Shown here: piece after piece, positions 16,819 to 25,623 of the stretch | How positions within the stretch are numbered: position 1 is the stretch's first letter | How the letters are laid out: each line of letters begins with the position of its first letter | DNA from: Pedobacter boryungensis | GTDB lineage: Bacteria; Bacteroidota; Bacteroidia; Sphingobacteriales; Sphingobacteriaceae | NCBI RefSeq assembly: GCF_013204825.1 | Contig: NZ_JABMKV010000002.1 | Coordinates: forward strand, 186,001-250,000 | Direction of reading: 5' to 3' | DNA length: 64,000 nucleotides | Position numbers and translations under genes: made by a program | Notes under the pieces: generated by a model | Databases searched by the model: none | What the model saw: only the letters and a program-made list of their open reading frames with translations | What the model was told of the DNA's origin: nothing

Positions 16819-18504
16819 ATGATAATGAAAAAAATAAGCTTCCTTTTATTTTTTATCGGCATCTTTTTGCTGATAAATCCTAATCAAAGTGCTGCATTAA
16901 AACCTCAAACAGATACTACGGCAAATGCAGTTCCAGATGATAGTCAATTTACCACAATTGGATCTGCGGAAGATAGCATTGCAAACAGCAAAGTAAAACC
17001 AGTAGAAGCAGGAATCGATAGCGTAAAAACGAAAGCATCAGCCTCTACAAATACCGAAGCAAAACCCGTTTCATTATGGGTAACTTTTGGTTTAGGATTG
17101 TTGGCTGGACTGGCAGCATTCTTTTTGCCATGTATATTTCCAATGGTTCCGCTTACTGTTGGGTTTTTTACCAAAAGAGCAGAAAGTAAAGGAAAAGGAA
17201 TTCGAAGTGCAATTATATATGGATTATCCATTATTGTAATTTACGTTGCATTGGGGGTTATTATTACTTTAATTTGGGGCGCAAGTGCATTAAATCAAAT
17301 CTCAACAGATGGATTTTTCAACATCTTTATATTTTTAATCCTAGTTATTTTTGGAGTTTCGTTTTTAGGAGCCTTTGAAATAACCTTACCAAGTTCCTTT
17401 GTAAATAAGCTAGATGCGAAATCTGATTCTAAAGGTTTAAGTGGGATATTTTTTATGGCTGCCACACTTGCAGTAGTGTCGTTTTCATGTACTGGCCCAT
17501 TAATTGGAACATCTTTAGTTGCAATTAATACCGATTTATGGACCCCTGTAGTAGTGATGTTTGGCTTCTCATTATCATTGGCATTAATATTCACACTATT
17601 CGCAATTTTTCCAAGTTTAATGACAGGTTTGCCAAAATCTGGAGGATGGTTGAATTCAGTTAAAGTTGTATTAGGATTTTTAGAACTAGGTTTAGCTTTA
17701 AAATTCTTATCTACAGCAGATTTATCTTACCATTGGGGAATATTAGATAGAGAAATTTTCTTAGCCATTTGGATTGTATTATCTATTCTTTTGGGGTTCT
17801 ATTTATTAGGAAAAATCAAATTTTCACACGATAGTGATTTGCCTTATGTATCCATTCCTAGGCTTTTCCTTTCTATTGCCTGTTTTGTATTTGCTTTTTA
17901 CTTAATACCGGGGTTGTGGGGAGCACCTTTAAAAGCAGTAAGCTCATTAGTTCCGCCAAGATCAACTCAAGATTTTGTTTTATCTGAGGGGGGAACGGTT
18001 GCTGTAAAAACGGAAGTGAATGGCAAGAAAAAATACAGCGATTTTTTGAGCTTCGAATATAAAATAACAGATGGATTTTTCGATTATCAAGAAGCGCTTG
18101 CTTATGCGAAAAGTGTAAACAAACCTTTGTTTTTAGATTTTACGGGACATGGTTGTGTAAACTGTAGGGAAATGGAAGCCAAAGTTTTATCAGATCCGAG
18201 AGTGCTTAAAATTATAAATGATAATTACGTTGCGGTCGCAATTTACACCGATGATAAAACTGAGCTTCCGGAAAACGAACAATTCGATTCTAAAGTATTG
18301 AAAAGGAAGGTCAACACAGTTGGATTAAAATTCCAACATTTGCAAGCCGATAAATTCAGCACCATTTCTCAACCATATTATGTGCTTTTAGGAAACGATG
18401 AAAAAGAATTAGTTTCTCCACCAATAGGAGTAGAATACGATATTGATAAATATATAGCTTATCTAAATAAAGGACTAGCTGAATTTGCAAACACAAAGAA
18501 GTAA
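16819..18504 (+). CDS. Thiol:disulfide interchange protein, DsbD family without the alpha domain
   Basis: A 561-residue protein with a signal peptide, then a Ser/Thr/Lys-rich linker (about 25-85) where classical DsbD has its alpha domain. Next is the eight-helix membrane domain with Cys105 in FFLPCIFPMVPLTVGFF and Cys224 in SFSCTGPLIGTSLV, and a C-terminal thioredoxin-like gamma domain with CVNC at 446-449 in DFTGHGCVNCREME. It moves electrons from cytoplasmic thioredoxin to the periplasm. The upstream stand-alone alpha-like proteins probably supply the missing module. Translation may start at the ATG at 16825 instead. The stop is immediately followed by the pfkA start, with no gap. Confidence 0.92.
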   Translation: MIMKKISFLLFFIGIFLLINPNQSAALKPQTDTTANAVPDDSQFTTIGSAEDSIANSKVKPVEAGIDSVKTKASASTNTEAKPVSLWVTFGLGLLAGLAAFFLPCIFPMVPLTVGFFTKRAESKGKGIRSAIIYGLSIIVIYVALGVIITLIWGASALNQISTDGFFNIFIFLILVIFGVSFLGAFEITLPSSFVNKLDAKSDSKGLSGIFFMAATLAVVSFSCTGPLIGTSLVAINTDLWTPVVVMFGFSLSLALIFTLFAIFPSLMTGLPKSGGWLNSVKVVLGFLELGLALKFLSTADLSYHWGILDREIFLAIWIVLSILLGFYLLGKIKFSHDSDLPYVSIPRLFLSIACFVFAFYLIPGLWGAPLKAVSSLVPPRSTQDFVLSEGGTVAVKTEVNGKKKYSDFLSFEYKITDGFFDYQEALAYAKSVNKPLFLDFTGHGCVNCREMEAKVLSDPRVLKIINDNYVAVAIYTDDKTELPENEQFDSKVLKRKVNTVGLKFQHLQADKFSTISQPYYVLLGNDEKELVSPPIGVEYDIDKYIAYLNKGLAEFANTKK

Positions 18505-19488
18505 ATGAGTACAATAAAGAATATAGGAGTATTAACATCTGGCGGTGACTCGCCGGGAATGAATGCAGCAATTAGAGCTGTAGTAAGAGCAAGTTTATAT
18601 CATAATTTAAAAGTTACAGGTATTTTAAGGGGTTATGAAGGAATAATTCATGCAGATTTTATTCCAATGGATGGGAAATCTGTAGCAAATATTATTCAAA
18701 GAGGTGGTACGATTTTAAAAACAGCGAGAAGTGATGCTTTTAGAACTAAGGAAGGAAGAGAGTTAGCACATAAAAATTTGGTAGAAAGCGATATTGATGC
18801 CCTTGTTGTAATTGGTGGAGATGGAACTTTTACAGGTGCAGATCTATTTTCAAGAGAATTTAATTTTCCTGTAATTGGTTTACCAGGTACTATTGATAAC
18901 GATTTAGAAGGTACAGATTTTACTATCGGATACGATACAGCGATCAATACAGTTGTAAATGCGGTAGATAAAATTAGAGATACAGCCGAATCTCACGATA
19001 GGTTGTTTATTGTAGAAGTAATGGGCCGAGATTCTGGATTAATTGCGCTAAGAAGTGGAATTGGAGTAGGCGCAGAAGCAATTATGATTCCGGAAGCAAA
19101 AATTGGGATTGCAGATATAGTTTCAAGATTAGAAAACGGACGAAAAGATAAAGCTTCAAAAATTATCATCGTTGCAGAGGGAGATGAAGCAGGTGGCGCT
19201 TATAATGTTGGAGAAGCTCTAAAAGGAAAATTCCCTAATTATGATATTCGTATTTCTGTTTTAGGACACATTCAGCGTGGAGGAAAACCTAGTTGCATGG
19301 ATAGAGTTTTGGCTAGTCGTTTGGGCGTGGCTGCAGTAGAAGGATTATTGGCTGGCAAAACAGATGTGATGGCAGGGCAAGTTAATCGCGAGATTGTATT
19401 TACCCCGTTTTCGCATGCCATCAAACATATTGATGCAGAAAAAATTACGCCAGCTTGGTTAAGATTGGTAGAAATTTTATCATTATAG
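18505..19488 (+). CDS. pfkA: ATP-dependent 6-phosphofructokinase
   Basis: A 327-residue enzyme that phosphorylates fructose 6-phosphate to fructose 1,6-bisphosphate. Motifs: ATP site GVLTSGGDSPGMNAAIRA, GGDGTFTGA, the catalytic LPGTIDNDLEGTDFTIGYDT with its Asp, the substrate-binding EVMGRDSGLIAL, and HIQRGGKPSCMDR. A glycine follows GGDG-type motifs as in ATP-dependent rather than PPi-dependent enzymes. The length equals the bacterial norm of about 320. The ATG directly abuts the DsbD stop, so the two are co-transcribed, though no functional link is obvious. A palindromic repeat follows. Confidence 0.97.
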   Translation: MSTIKNIGVLTSGGDSPGMNAAIRAVVRASLYHNLKVTGILRGYEGIIHADFIPMDGKSVANIIQRGGTILKTARSDAFRTKEGRELAHKNLVESDIDALVVIGGDGTFTGADLFSREFNFPVIGLPGTIDNDLEGTDFTIGYDTAINTVVNAVDKIRDTAESHDRLFIVEVMGRDSGLIALRSGIGVGAEAIMIPEAKIGIADIVSRLENGRKDKASKIIIVAEGDEAGGAYNVGEALKGKFPNYDIRISVLGHIQRGGKPSCMDRVLASRLGVAAVEGLLAGKTDVMAGQVNREIVFTPFSHAIKHIDAEKITPAWLRLVEILSL

Positions 19489-19506
19489 CAGAATTAGATT
19501 CGTTAG

Positions 19507-19547
19507 CACTAGTTCATTTTTTGCAGAAAGCTCCTAATGAACTAGTG
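19507..19547. repeat. Palindromic intergenic repeat, copy A
   Basis: CACTAGTTCATT (19507-19518) and AATGAACTAGTG (19536-19547) are perfect 12-bp inverted arms around a 17-nt loop. It lies between the convergent pfkA and YbjQ-like genes. The AGTTCATT / AATGAACT core recurs at 51829-51890 and 63884-63940, also at gene ends. It may serve as a bidirectional terminator. Confidence 0.75.
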
Positions 19548-19560
19548 AACCGATCAATAA

Positions 19561-19884
19561 CTAATCCTCTAAAATTACAGCAGTTCCGCTGGCAGTGACC
19601 ATTAGCATACTGCCTCCGCTACCAACAGTTTCATAATCTAAATCCACTCCAATAATTGCATTAGCGCCCATTGCCGCAGCATATTGTTGCATTTCATTTA
19701 CCGCAGTATTTTTACCCTCACGCAACACTTGCTCATATGAGCCAGAGCGTCCGCCTACAATATCACGGATACCCGCGAAAAGATCTTTAAAAATATTAGC
19801 GCCAATAATAGTTTCGCCAGTTACAAGACCAATGTATTTCACAATTTTCTTGCCTTCAATAGTATTTGTGGTTGTAATTAACAT
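19561..19884 (-). CDS. YbjQ family heavy-metal-binding-like protein
   Basis: A 107-residue protein of the YbjQ/UPF0145 family: [33 protein letters not shown], then the characteristic [24 protein letters not shown]. The length is typical (100-110). The family forms pentameric rings and is annotated as heavy-metal-binding on weak evidence. No cysteine or histidine cluster is visible here, so metal binding is doubtful. It has no signal peptide. It is convergent with pfkA, with a palindromic repeat between them. Confidence 0.88.
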   Translation of the reverse strand: MLITTTNTIEGKKIVKYIGLVTGETIIGANIFKDLFAGIRDIVGGRSGSYEQVLREGKNTAVNEMQQYAAAMGANAIIGVDLDYETVGSGGSMLMVTASGTAVILED

Positions 19885-19927
19885 CTTATTTAGGTTTTTA
19901 TAATTCGATGTTAAATTTGGAAAATTG

Positions 19928-20446
19928 TTACATCAATTTGTTTAATACTTGTTCCCAAGTATCAACGCGTTCGTAATCTGTTAGCAATAAATTATGAGGG
20001 GATGTAAAAAGTAAAGTTCGCCCTTTAAAATCAATGAAATTTTTGGCTCTATCATCGATCATTACATCGGTATTCACAATTTTTTCACCACAAAAAATGA
20101 TGTTTTTCCAGCTAATAAATGGAAAATGCTCAGCCAACCAATGATATTTATCCTCTAATGAATTTGGAAATTCCATTGCTGCTGAAACAATGTAAATTTC
20201 ATGCTTTTCTTGGAGTTTTTTAACAGCATCAACGCTGCCCTCAATTAGTTCTAAATCTCGAAAAAAACCTTTTTCATTTATATAATCGAACCATTTGTTG
20301 TTAATGTGTTCAGGAATATGATGATAAATTTCATTCCCAGCATCTATTTTTAAATCTAATGGAATGCCGTAATCACGATGATAAAGTTGAATAAATTTTT
20401 TAATTGGATCGGCTAGGACTTCGTCCATATCTATAGCTATCTTCAT
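19928..20446 (-). CDS. 5'(3')-deoxyribonucleotidase-like HAD phosphatase
   Basis: A 172-residue haloacid-dehalogenase protein of the NT5C family. The catalytic DxDxV motif is [10 protein letters not shown] at the N-terminus, motif II is in [13 protein letters not shown], and the acidic metal-binding pair is [11 protein letters not shown]. Family members remove phosphate from deoxyribonucleotides such as dUMP and dTMP. I choose the ATG at 20446 ([10 protein letters not shown]) because the catalytic strand normally starts at the N-terminus; an upstream ATG at 20461 adds MDIYA. It is divergent from the rpsP cluster. Confidence 0.88.
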   Translation of the reverse strand: MKIAIDMDEVLADPIKKFIQLYHRDYGIPLDLKIDAGNEIYHHIPEHINNKWFDYINEKGFFRDLELIEGSVDAVKKLQEKHEIYIVSAAMEFPNSLEDKYHWLAEHFPFISWKNIIFCGEKIVNTDVMIDDRAKNFIDFKGRTLLFTSPHNLLLTDYERVDTWEQVLNKLM

Positions 20447-20505
20447 GGCGTAAATATCCAAATTTGCTTGTAAAATAGTGTTAACTGAATATAAAATTAA
20501 TGCAG

Positions 20506-20537
20506 TTTGCTAGTTATTAGTATTTTACTTACTTTTG
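20506..20537 (+). promoter_or_regulatory. Promoter of the rpsP-rimM-trmD-rplS cluster
   Basis: TTTG (20506-20509), 20 nt, then TACTTTTG (20530-20537): a full match to the Bacteroidota promoter. Transcription would start near 20543 and give a leader of about 50 nt before the rpsP ATG. That leader holds a G+C-rich patch (CCCCGCAAGCACGAAGCTCC) unlike its surroundings, possibly a ribosomal-protein leader structure. Confidence 0.75.
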
Positions 20538-20594
20538 CATCCCCGCAAGCACGAAGCTCCGGGAACTATGTTGAATACATAAACTTAAAGAAAA

Positions 20595-21236
20595 ATGGCA
20601 ACTAAAATCAGATTGCAAAGATTCGGTAAAAAAGGAAAACCTTTTTTCCACGTGGTAGTAGCAGATTCTCGCTCTCCAAGAGATGGTAAATTTATTGAGC
20701 GTTTAGGTTCTTATAACCCTAACACCAATCCAGCAACCATCGAAATTAACTTCGAAAAAACTTTAGACTGGGTAAACAAAGGTGCGCAACCTACGGATAC
20801 TGCTCGTGCTATCCTTTCTTACAAAGGTGTTTTATACAAAAAACACTTACAAGGTGGTGTTAAAAAAGGCGCTTTAACTACTGAACAGGCAGATGCAAAA
20901 TTTGCAGCTTGGTTAGAAGCTAAAGGTGGTCAAATCGAAGGTAAAAAAGATAGTTTATCTGCAAGCAAAGGTGAAGCTAAAAAAGCTGCTTTAGCTGCTG
21001 AAGCTAAGAAAAATGCTGACCGTGCTGCTGCAATTGCATTGAAAAATGCTCCAGTAGAAGAAGTTGTTGAAGAAGAAGTAGTAGCTGATGAAGCTCCTGC
21101 TGCTGAAGTTGCAACTGAAGAAACGGTAGAAGAAACTCCAGCTGTTGAAGAAACTGCTGCTGTAGCTGAAGAAGCTCCAGTTGCTGAAGCTCCTGCTGCT
21201 GAGGAATCGACTGAAGAAACAAAAGAAGAAGCATAA
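20595..21236 (+). CDS. rpsP: 30S ribosomal protein S16 with long acidic tail
   Basis: A 213-residue protein. Residues 1 to about 85 are the conserved S16 core ([38 protein letters not shown]). The rest is an extension: a Lys-rich helix (about 95-150), then an Ala/Glu/Val-rich tail of about 65 residues with repeated EEVV, EEAP and AAEE units. Long tails are typical of Bacteroidota S16, while E. coli S16 has 82 residues. The tail is encoded by low-complexity GAAGAA/GCTGCT sequence. It heads the translation cluster with rimM, trmD and rplS. A strong terminator follows immediately, so distal expression depends on read-through or later promoters. Confidence 0.96.
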   Translation: MATKIRLQRFGKKGKPFFHVVVADSRSPRDGKFIERLGSYNPNTNPATIEINFEKTLDWVNKGAQPTDTARAILSYKGVLYKKHLQGGVKKGALTTEQADAKFAAWLEAKGGQIEGKKDSLSASKGEAKKAALAAEAKKNADRAAAIALKNAPVEEVVEEEVVADEAPAAEVATEETVEETPAVEETAAVAEEAPVAEAPAAEESTEETKEEA

Positions 21237-21258
21237 TCATAGATTTGTTTTAACTTAT

Positions 21259-21291
21259 AATAGCGTTCCGACTTATCGGGGCGCTATTTTT
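21259..21291 (+). terminator. Terminator or attenuator after rpsP
   Basis: A 13-bp stem (21259-21271 with 21276-21288) with two G-T wobbles and a CTTA loop, followed by a T tract, 22 nt after the rpsP stop. It would set S16 output above that of rimM. Confidence 0.85.
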
Positions 21292-21325
21292 ATTTAACCC
21301 CTAAATTCCCCACGGGACTTTTAAT

Positions 21326-21853
21326 ATGACTAAGGAAGAAGCGTTTTACATTGGTTACGTTACTAAAACAAAAGGTTTAAAAGGAGAAGTTCAACTATAT
21401 TTCGAATTTGATGCCTATGAAGATTTAGATTTGGATGTGCTTTTTGCTGATATGAATGGTAAAATGGTTCCTTTCTTTGTCGCGTCACATAAATTATATC
21501 CAAACCAAACAGGCCTTTTTTATTTTGATGATATAGATCATATCGATAAAGCCCAGGCTTTAGTGAAGAAAAAAATCTACTTGGCATTGAATAAAATGCC
21601 AGAACGAGACGAAGATGATTTTACATACGATGATCTTAAAGGGTTTATGGTAGCTGATGAAACACATGGCGAACTCGGGGAAATTATTGAGGTTAACGAA
21701 TATCCACAACAATTTGTAGCTACCATACTTTATAAAGAAAAAGAGATTTTATTTCCTTTAAATGAAGATATGATTGTAGAAATTGATGAAGAAGAGAAAA
21801 AGTTATATGTCGATTTGCCAGAAGGATTGCTAGATATTTATCTTTCTAACTAA
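21326..21853 (+). CDS. rimM: Ribosome maturation factor RimM
   Basis: A 175-residue protein that assists assembly of the 30S head domain. The N-terminal RimM barrel is recognisable by FYIGYVTKTKGLKGEVQLYFEF and LVKKKIYLAL. A PRC-barrel-like C-terminal domain follows: TYDDLKGFMVADETHGELGEIIEVNEYPQQFVATI, then EILFPLNEDMIVEID and LPEGLLDIY. All family landmarks and the normal length are present. It lies between rpsP and trmD as in most bacteria, 90 bp after rpsP across a terminator. Confidence 0.96.
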   Translation: MTKEEAFYIGYVTKTKGLKGEVQLYFEFDAYEDLDLDVLFADMNGKMVPFFVASHKLYPNQTGLFYFDDIDHIDKAQALVKKKIYLALNKMPERDEDDFTYDDLKGFMVADETHGELGEIIEVNEYPQQFVATILYKEKEILFPLNEDMIVEIDEEEKKLYVDLPEGLLDIYLSN

Positions 21854-21921
21854 TAAAGATTAAGTTTTCTAAGGATATTCTTAATGTTTGAAGCGTTCAA
21901 TGTCAAACTCCAAACTATTCT

Positions 21922-21929
21922 TAACTTTG
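21922..21929 (+). promoter_or_regulatory. -7 promoter box TAACTTTG of trmD
   Basis: Exact TAnnTTTG match ending 4 nt before the trmD ATG. It suggests an internal promoter giving a leaderless trmD message. No TTTG box lies at the expected upstream distance. Confidence 0.5.
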
Positions 21930-21933
21930 TACC

Positions 21934-22608
21934 ATGCGTTTTGATATCATTTCCGTTTTGCCAGATTTATTAACAAGTCCATTTGCGCACTCTATTTTGC
22001 AGCGAGCTCAAAAAAAAGGTATTGCAGAAATTGTGGTGCATAATTTAAGAGATTATGCGACTAATAAACAGAAAAGTGTAGATGATTATCCTTACGGAGG
22101 AGGAAGCGGAATGATAATGTCCATTCCACCATTTGCCGCTTGCATAGAGCAATTAAAAAGTGAACGTGTATACGATGAAATCATTTTCATGAGTCCAGAT
22201 GGAGAAACATTAAATCAAACCATAGCAAATCAACTTTCGACAAAGAAAAATATCATCATTTTATGTGGACATTACAAAGGAATAGATCAACGTATACGTG
22301 ATATTTATGTAACAAGAGAAATTTCTATTGGAGATTATGTTTTATCTGGCGGAGAATTACCTGCTGCGGTTTTAGTTGACGCAGTGATTAGACTTATTCC
22401 AGGAGTTTTGAATGATGAAACTTCCGCTTTATCAGATAGTTTTCAAGGAGATTTGTTAGATGCCCCCTTGTATACTCGTCCTGCCGATTGGAAAGGCCAT
22501 AAAGTTCCTGATGTGTTGTTGAGCGGCCATGAAGCAAAAATAAATGACTGGCGCCACGAGGAAGCTGTTAAGCGTACACAAGAGCGTAGGCCAGATCTTT
22601 TAAAATAG
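21934..22608 (+). CDS. trmD: tRNA (guanine(37)-N1)-methyltransferase
   Basis: A 224-residue SPOUT-family enzyme that makes m1G37 in tRNA anticodon loops and prevents +1 frameshifting. Motifs: [44 protein letters not shown], the SAM-binding trefoil knot [34 protein letters not shown], and the C-terminal [14 protein letters not shown]. The length is normal for the family. It has its own -7 box 4 nt before the start. rplS follows after 187 bp that contain a promoter-like box and a leader hairpin. Confidence 0.96.
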   Translation: MRFDIISVLPDLLTSPFAHSILQRAQKKGIAEIVVHNLRDYATNKQKSVDDYPYGGGSGMIMSIPPFAACIEQLKSERVYDEIIFMSPDGETLNQTIANQLSTKKNIIILCGHYKGIDQRIRDIYVTREISIGDYVLSGGELPAAVLVDAVIRLIPGVLNDETSALSDSFQGDLLDAPLYTRPADWKGHKVPDVLLSGHEAKINDWRHEEAVKRTQERRPDLLK

Positions 22609-22753
22609 TTTTAAGGTTTGATATTCTTAGATCATAACTCATTGGGTCTAAATTTGTCTCCTATTGTATTGTGGAAAAACTGCAATTTGTTAGAAAATAA
22701 ATAAATTTCGAACATCACTTTTATTTTTAAAATAAATTTCCTAATATTGCAGT

Positions 22754-22778
22754 CCGATTTTAAACAACAAAAAATCGG
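22754..22778 (+). promoter_or_regulatory. Leader hairpin before rplS (candidate ribosomal-protein leader)
   Basis: CCGATTTT (22754-22761) pairs perfectly with AAAATCGG (22771-22778) across a 9-nt A-rich loop, 17 nt before the rplS ATG. A TAATATTG box (22742-22749) just upstream is close to TAnnTTTG. The hairpin has no T tract, so it is more likely an RNA control element or start-site feature than a terminator. Confidence 0.4.
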
Positions 22779-22795
22779 CTTAATAGCTTAAAATC

Positions 22796-23143
22796 ATGGA
22801 TTTAGTAAAATTTGTAGAAGAGCAAGTAATTGCAAAAAATGAGTTTCCTTCTTTCAAATCAGGAGATACAGTGAGTGTTCACTATAAAATTCGCGAAGGT
22901 AATAAAGAACGTATTCAAATTTATCAAGGTGTTGTTATTCAACGTAACAGTGCTGGCGCAAACGAAACGTTTACTGTTCGTAAAATGAGTAATGGTGTTG
23001 GTGTAGAGCGTATCTTCCCAATAAATTCTCCAAATATTGATAAAGTAGAAGTTAACAGTCACGGTAAAGTACGTAGAGCTAAATTGTTCTATTTACGTGA
23101 ATTAACTGGTAAAGCTGCTCGTATCAAGTCTTTAAGAAAATAA
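22796..23143 (+). CDS. rplS: 50S ribosomal protein L19
   Basis: A 115-residue protein of the large subunit near the 30S-50S interface. Family segments: [64 protein letters not shown] and [23 protein letters not shown]. The length is normal. It is the last gene of the rpsP-rimM-trmD-rplS cluster, but a 187-bp gap with its own promoter-like box and hairpin suggests separate control. A terminator follows. Confidence 0.97.
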   Translation: MDLVKFVEEQVIAKNEFPSFKSGDTVSVHYKIREGNKERIQIYQGVVIQRNSAGANETFTVRKMSNGVGVERIFPINSPNIDKVEVNSHGKVRRAKLFYLRELTGKAARIKSLRK

Positions 23144-23163
23144 TATTCTTTAATAAGATATAT

Positions 23164-23197
23164 AACCTTCACGATTAGTTTCGTGGAGGTTTTTTTG
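23164..23197 (+). terminator. Terminator after rplS
   Basis: AACCTTCACGA (23164-23174) pairs with TCGTGGAGGTT (23181-23191) with one G-T wobble and a 6-nt loop, followed by T6. It lies 20 nt after the stop. Confidence 0.88.
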
Positions 23198-23201
23198 TTT
23201 A

Positions 23202-23209
23202 TATCTTTG
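23202..23209 (+). promoter_or_regulatory. -7 promoter box TATCTTTG of the dehydrogenase gene
   Basis: Exact TAnnTTTG match, 20 nt before the ATG at 23230, with a weak TTTC at 23179-23182 in the -33 position. It lies directly after the rplS terminator. Confidence 0.55.
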
Positions 23210-23229
23210 CCGCACCAAATAGAATTGAA

Positions 23230-24465
23230 ATGAACGAAATGAAACAACTTTTAAAAAAGTACGAAGAGAAACAGCCAGAGATTGTTTTTGAATGGAAAGA
23301 CAAGGAATCTGAAGCTGAAGGCTGGGTAGTAATCAATTCATTACGCGGAGGCGCTGCTGGCGGTGGTACTCGCATGCGCAAGGGTTTAGATAAACGTGAA
23401 GTAGAATCGTTAGCCAAAACAATGGAAGTTAAGTTTACTGTTTCTGGTCCTCCAATTGGGGGAGCAAAATCTGGTATTAATTTCGATCCGGCAGATCCAC
23501 GTAAAAAAGAAGTTTTAGAACGCTGGTATAAGGCCGTTATGCCATTATTAAAAAGTTATTATGGTACTGGCGGAGATTTGAATATCGACGAAATACACGA
23601 AGTTATTCCAATTACCGAGAGTTATGGGTTGTGGCATCCACAAGAAGGCGTAATTAGCGGACACTACCAAGCTAGAGAGAACGAACGCATCCATCAAATT
23701 GGTCAGTTGCGTTATGGTGTTTCTAAAGTATTGGAAGATTTAGATTACACACCAGATATCAAAAGAAAATATAAAGTAGCAGACATGATTACTGGTTATG
23801 GTGTTTCTGAATCAATTAGACATTATTATAATATTTGGGGCGGAGAATTAGCAGGTAAAAAAGCAATTATACAAGGTTGGGGAAATGTTGCTGCTGCTGC
23901 AGGATATTATTTGGCGCAACATGGTGTAAAAATTGTTGGAATTATAGATCGTGTTGGTGGGTTAATTAAACCAGAGGGATTTACAGAAGAAGAAGTTAAG
24001 ACGTTGTTTAATAATAGAGTAAATAATACGTTAGTAGCAGATAATTTAATTCCTTTTGCCGAGGCAAGTGAAAAGATCTGGAATGTAGGAGCTGAAATTT
24101 TTGTGCCTGCAGCTTCTTCGAGATTAGTGCAGCAAGAAGAAGTAGATAAAATGATTAAAAGTGGTTTGGAAGTAATTGCTTGTGGGGCGAATGTACCTTT
24201 TGCAGATAAAGAAATATTCTTTGGAAGCATTATGGAACATGCAGATAATCACGTTGCAGTAATACCAGATTTCATTGCGAACTGTGGGATGGCTAGAGTT
24301 TTTGCCTATTTAATGCAACGCAATGTAGAAATGAGCGATGATGCTATTTTTTCTGATGCATCTACCGTGATTGGAAATGCTTTACAAGCGGTTTACACGA
24401 TGGCTAACAAAAGAACAAATTTATCGAGTACAGCGTTTGAAATTGCACTGAAACAATTGGTATAA
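23230..24465 (+). CDS. Glu/Leu/Phe/Val dehydrogenase family protein
   Basis: A 411-residue NAD(P)-dependent amino-acid dehydrogenase. The substrate domain has GGAAGGGTRMRKG, the catalytic-lysine region GPPIGGAKSGINFDPAD, and GTGGDLNIDE. The Rossmann domain follows with IIQGWGNVAAAAGYYLAQHGVKIVGI (GxGxxA-type). It deaminates an amino acid to its 2-oxo acid. Substrate choice among Glu, Leu, Val or Phe cannot be fixed by eye. It overlaps the next gene by one base (TAATG), so it is translated with the MscS channel. It carries its own promoter box. Confidence 0.9.
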   Translation: MNEMKQLLKKYEEKQPEIVFEWKDKESEAEGWVVINSLRGGAAGGGTRMRKGLDKREVESLAKTMEVKFTVSGPPIGGAKSGINFDPADPRKKEVLERWYKAVMPLLKSYYGTGGDLNIDEIHEVIPITESYGLWHPQEGVISGHYQARENERIHQIGQLRYGVSKVLEDLDYTPDIKRKYKVADMITGYGVSESIRHYYNIWGGELAGKKAIIQGWGNVAAAAGYYLAQHGVKIVGIIDRVGGLIKPEGFTEEEVKTLFNNRVNNTLVADNLIPFAEASEKIWNVGAEIFVPAASSRLVQQEEVDKMIKSGLEVIACGANVPFADKEIFFGSIMEHADNHVAVIPDFIANCGMARVFAYLMQRNVEMSDDAIFSDASTVIGNALQAVYTMANKRTNLSSTAFEIALKQLV

Positions 24466-25595
24466 TGGATATTGAATTTTTTAAACAGGTATTTTGGGGC
24501 AACACCATACAAGCATATTGTATGTTTACGGGTATTATTTTGCTCGGGCTTTTATTTAAGAGAATTGTTTCTCGATTTTTAAGTCAGCTCCTATTTAAAC
24601 TGTTTAAAAAATTTGCAGATGAAGTTAAAATAGATACATTTATCGCTCTGCTTTTAAAACCATTTGAGTTTTTCATTACGTTAAGTACGTTATATCTAGC
24701 AATAAATCAATTAAAGCACCCGCTTGAAGTGGAGGTTTTCCATTACCACAAATTGGTTGATAAGATAAAAGTACTTCAGGCTTTTACGCTTGGTGAACTT
24801 TTAGATAAAATATTTCTATTCCTAATTATACTTTCGTTCTTCTGGATTATTTTAAGAATTATTGATTTTGTGGCACATGTATTTATGTACAGAGCCATAA
24901 AATCTGATAATAAAGCTGATGACCAGTTGGTTCCATTTTTAAAAGAGCTTTTTAAATTTGTCATCTATTTCATTGGCTTTTTTGTGTTGTTGGGCTATGT
25001 ATTTGAGGTAAATGCATTAAGCTTAATCACTGGATTAGGAATTGGAGGTATCGCGATCGCTTTGGCGGCAAAAGAGACTTTAGAAAACTTGATCGCTTCA
25101 TTTACCATTTTTATTGATAAACCATTTACAGTTGGAGATTTGGTAAAAGTTGATGGAATTGAAGGAACGATTGAAAAGGTTGGATTTAGAAGTACTGTTT
25201 TACGTAGCACAGATAAAACAACGATTATTATCCCCAATAGGGCGATGATTGATGGAGTTTTAGAAAATATGACTCGAAGAAATTTCCGCAGAGTTAAGTT
25301 TAATATCGGGATCATTTATGAAACCGAGGCAGATATGATCAAAAATATTATTGCAGATCTCGAAGTATTTTTAAATGCAAATCCACATACCGCAGACAGC
25401 TCTGTTACTTTTGATAGTTTCGCAGATTCTTCTTTAAACATTCAAATTTTATATCTTGTGGAGAACATCGAGTTCAATAATTATTTAAAGGTTAAAGAAG
25501 AAGTTAACTTTAAAATTATTGAGATTGTTCACAAATACAATTCTGATTTCGCATACCCAACTCAACGCCAAGTAGCTGACAAACCTAAAGAGTAA
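24465..25595 (+). CDS. MscS-type mechanosensitive ion channel family protein
   Basis: A 376-residue membrane protein with about five hydrophobic segments. The pore-lining helix is LITGLGIGGIAIALAAKETLENLIASFTIF, followed by the beta domain signature DKPFTVGDLVKVDGIEGTIEKVGFRSTVLRSTDKTTIIIPNRAMI. The C-terminal alpha/beta domain is complete. Channels of this type open under membrane tension to release solutes during osmotic downshock. The extra N-terminal helices make it longer than E. coli MscS (286). It is translationally coupled to the dehydrogenase, which may link osmoprotection with amino-acid pools (speculative). Confidence 0.92.
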   Translation: MDIEFFKQVFWGNTIQAYCMFTGIILLGLLFKRIVSRFLSQLLFKLFKKFADEVKIDTFIALLLKPFEFFITLSTLYLAINQLKHPLEVEVFHYHKLVDKIKVLQAFTLGELLDKIFLFLIILSFFWIILRIIDFVAHVFMYRAIKSDNKADDQLVPFLKELFKFVIYFIGFFVLLGYVFEVNALSLITGLGIGGIAIALAAKETLENLIASFTIFIDKPFTVGDLVKVDGIEGTIEKVGFRSTVLRSTDKTTIIIPNRAMIDGVLENMTRRNFRRVKFNIGIIYETEADMIKNIIADLEVFLNANPHTADSSVTFDSFADSSLNIQILYLVENIEFNNYLKVKEEVNFKIIEIVHKYNSDFAYPTQRQVADKPKE

Positions 25596-25623
25596 AATAA
25601 ATAGGGTGAAAGTATAGATGAAA

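Noticed and set aside
21004..21240. Minus-strand Gln/Leu-rich open frame
   Set aside because: It is the antisense of the GAA/GCT low-complexity tail of rpsP and has no independent support.
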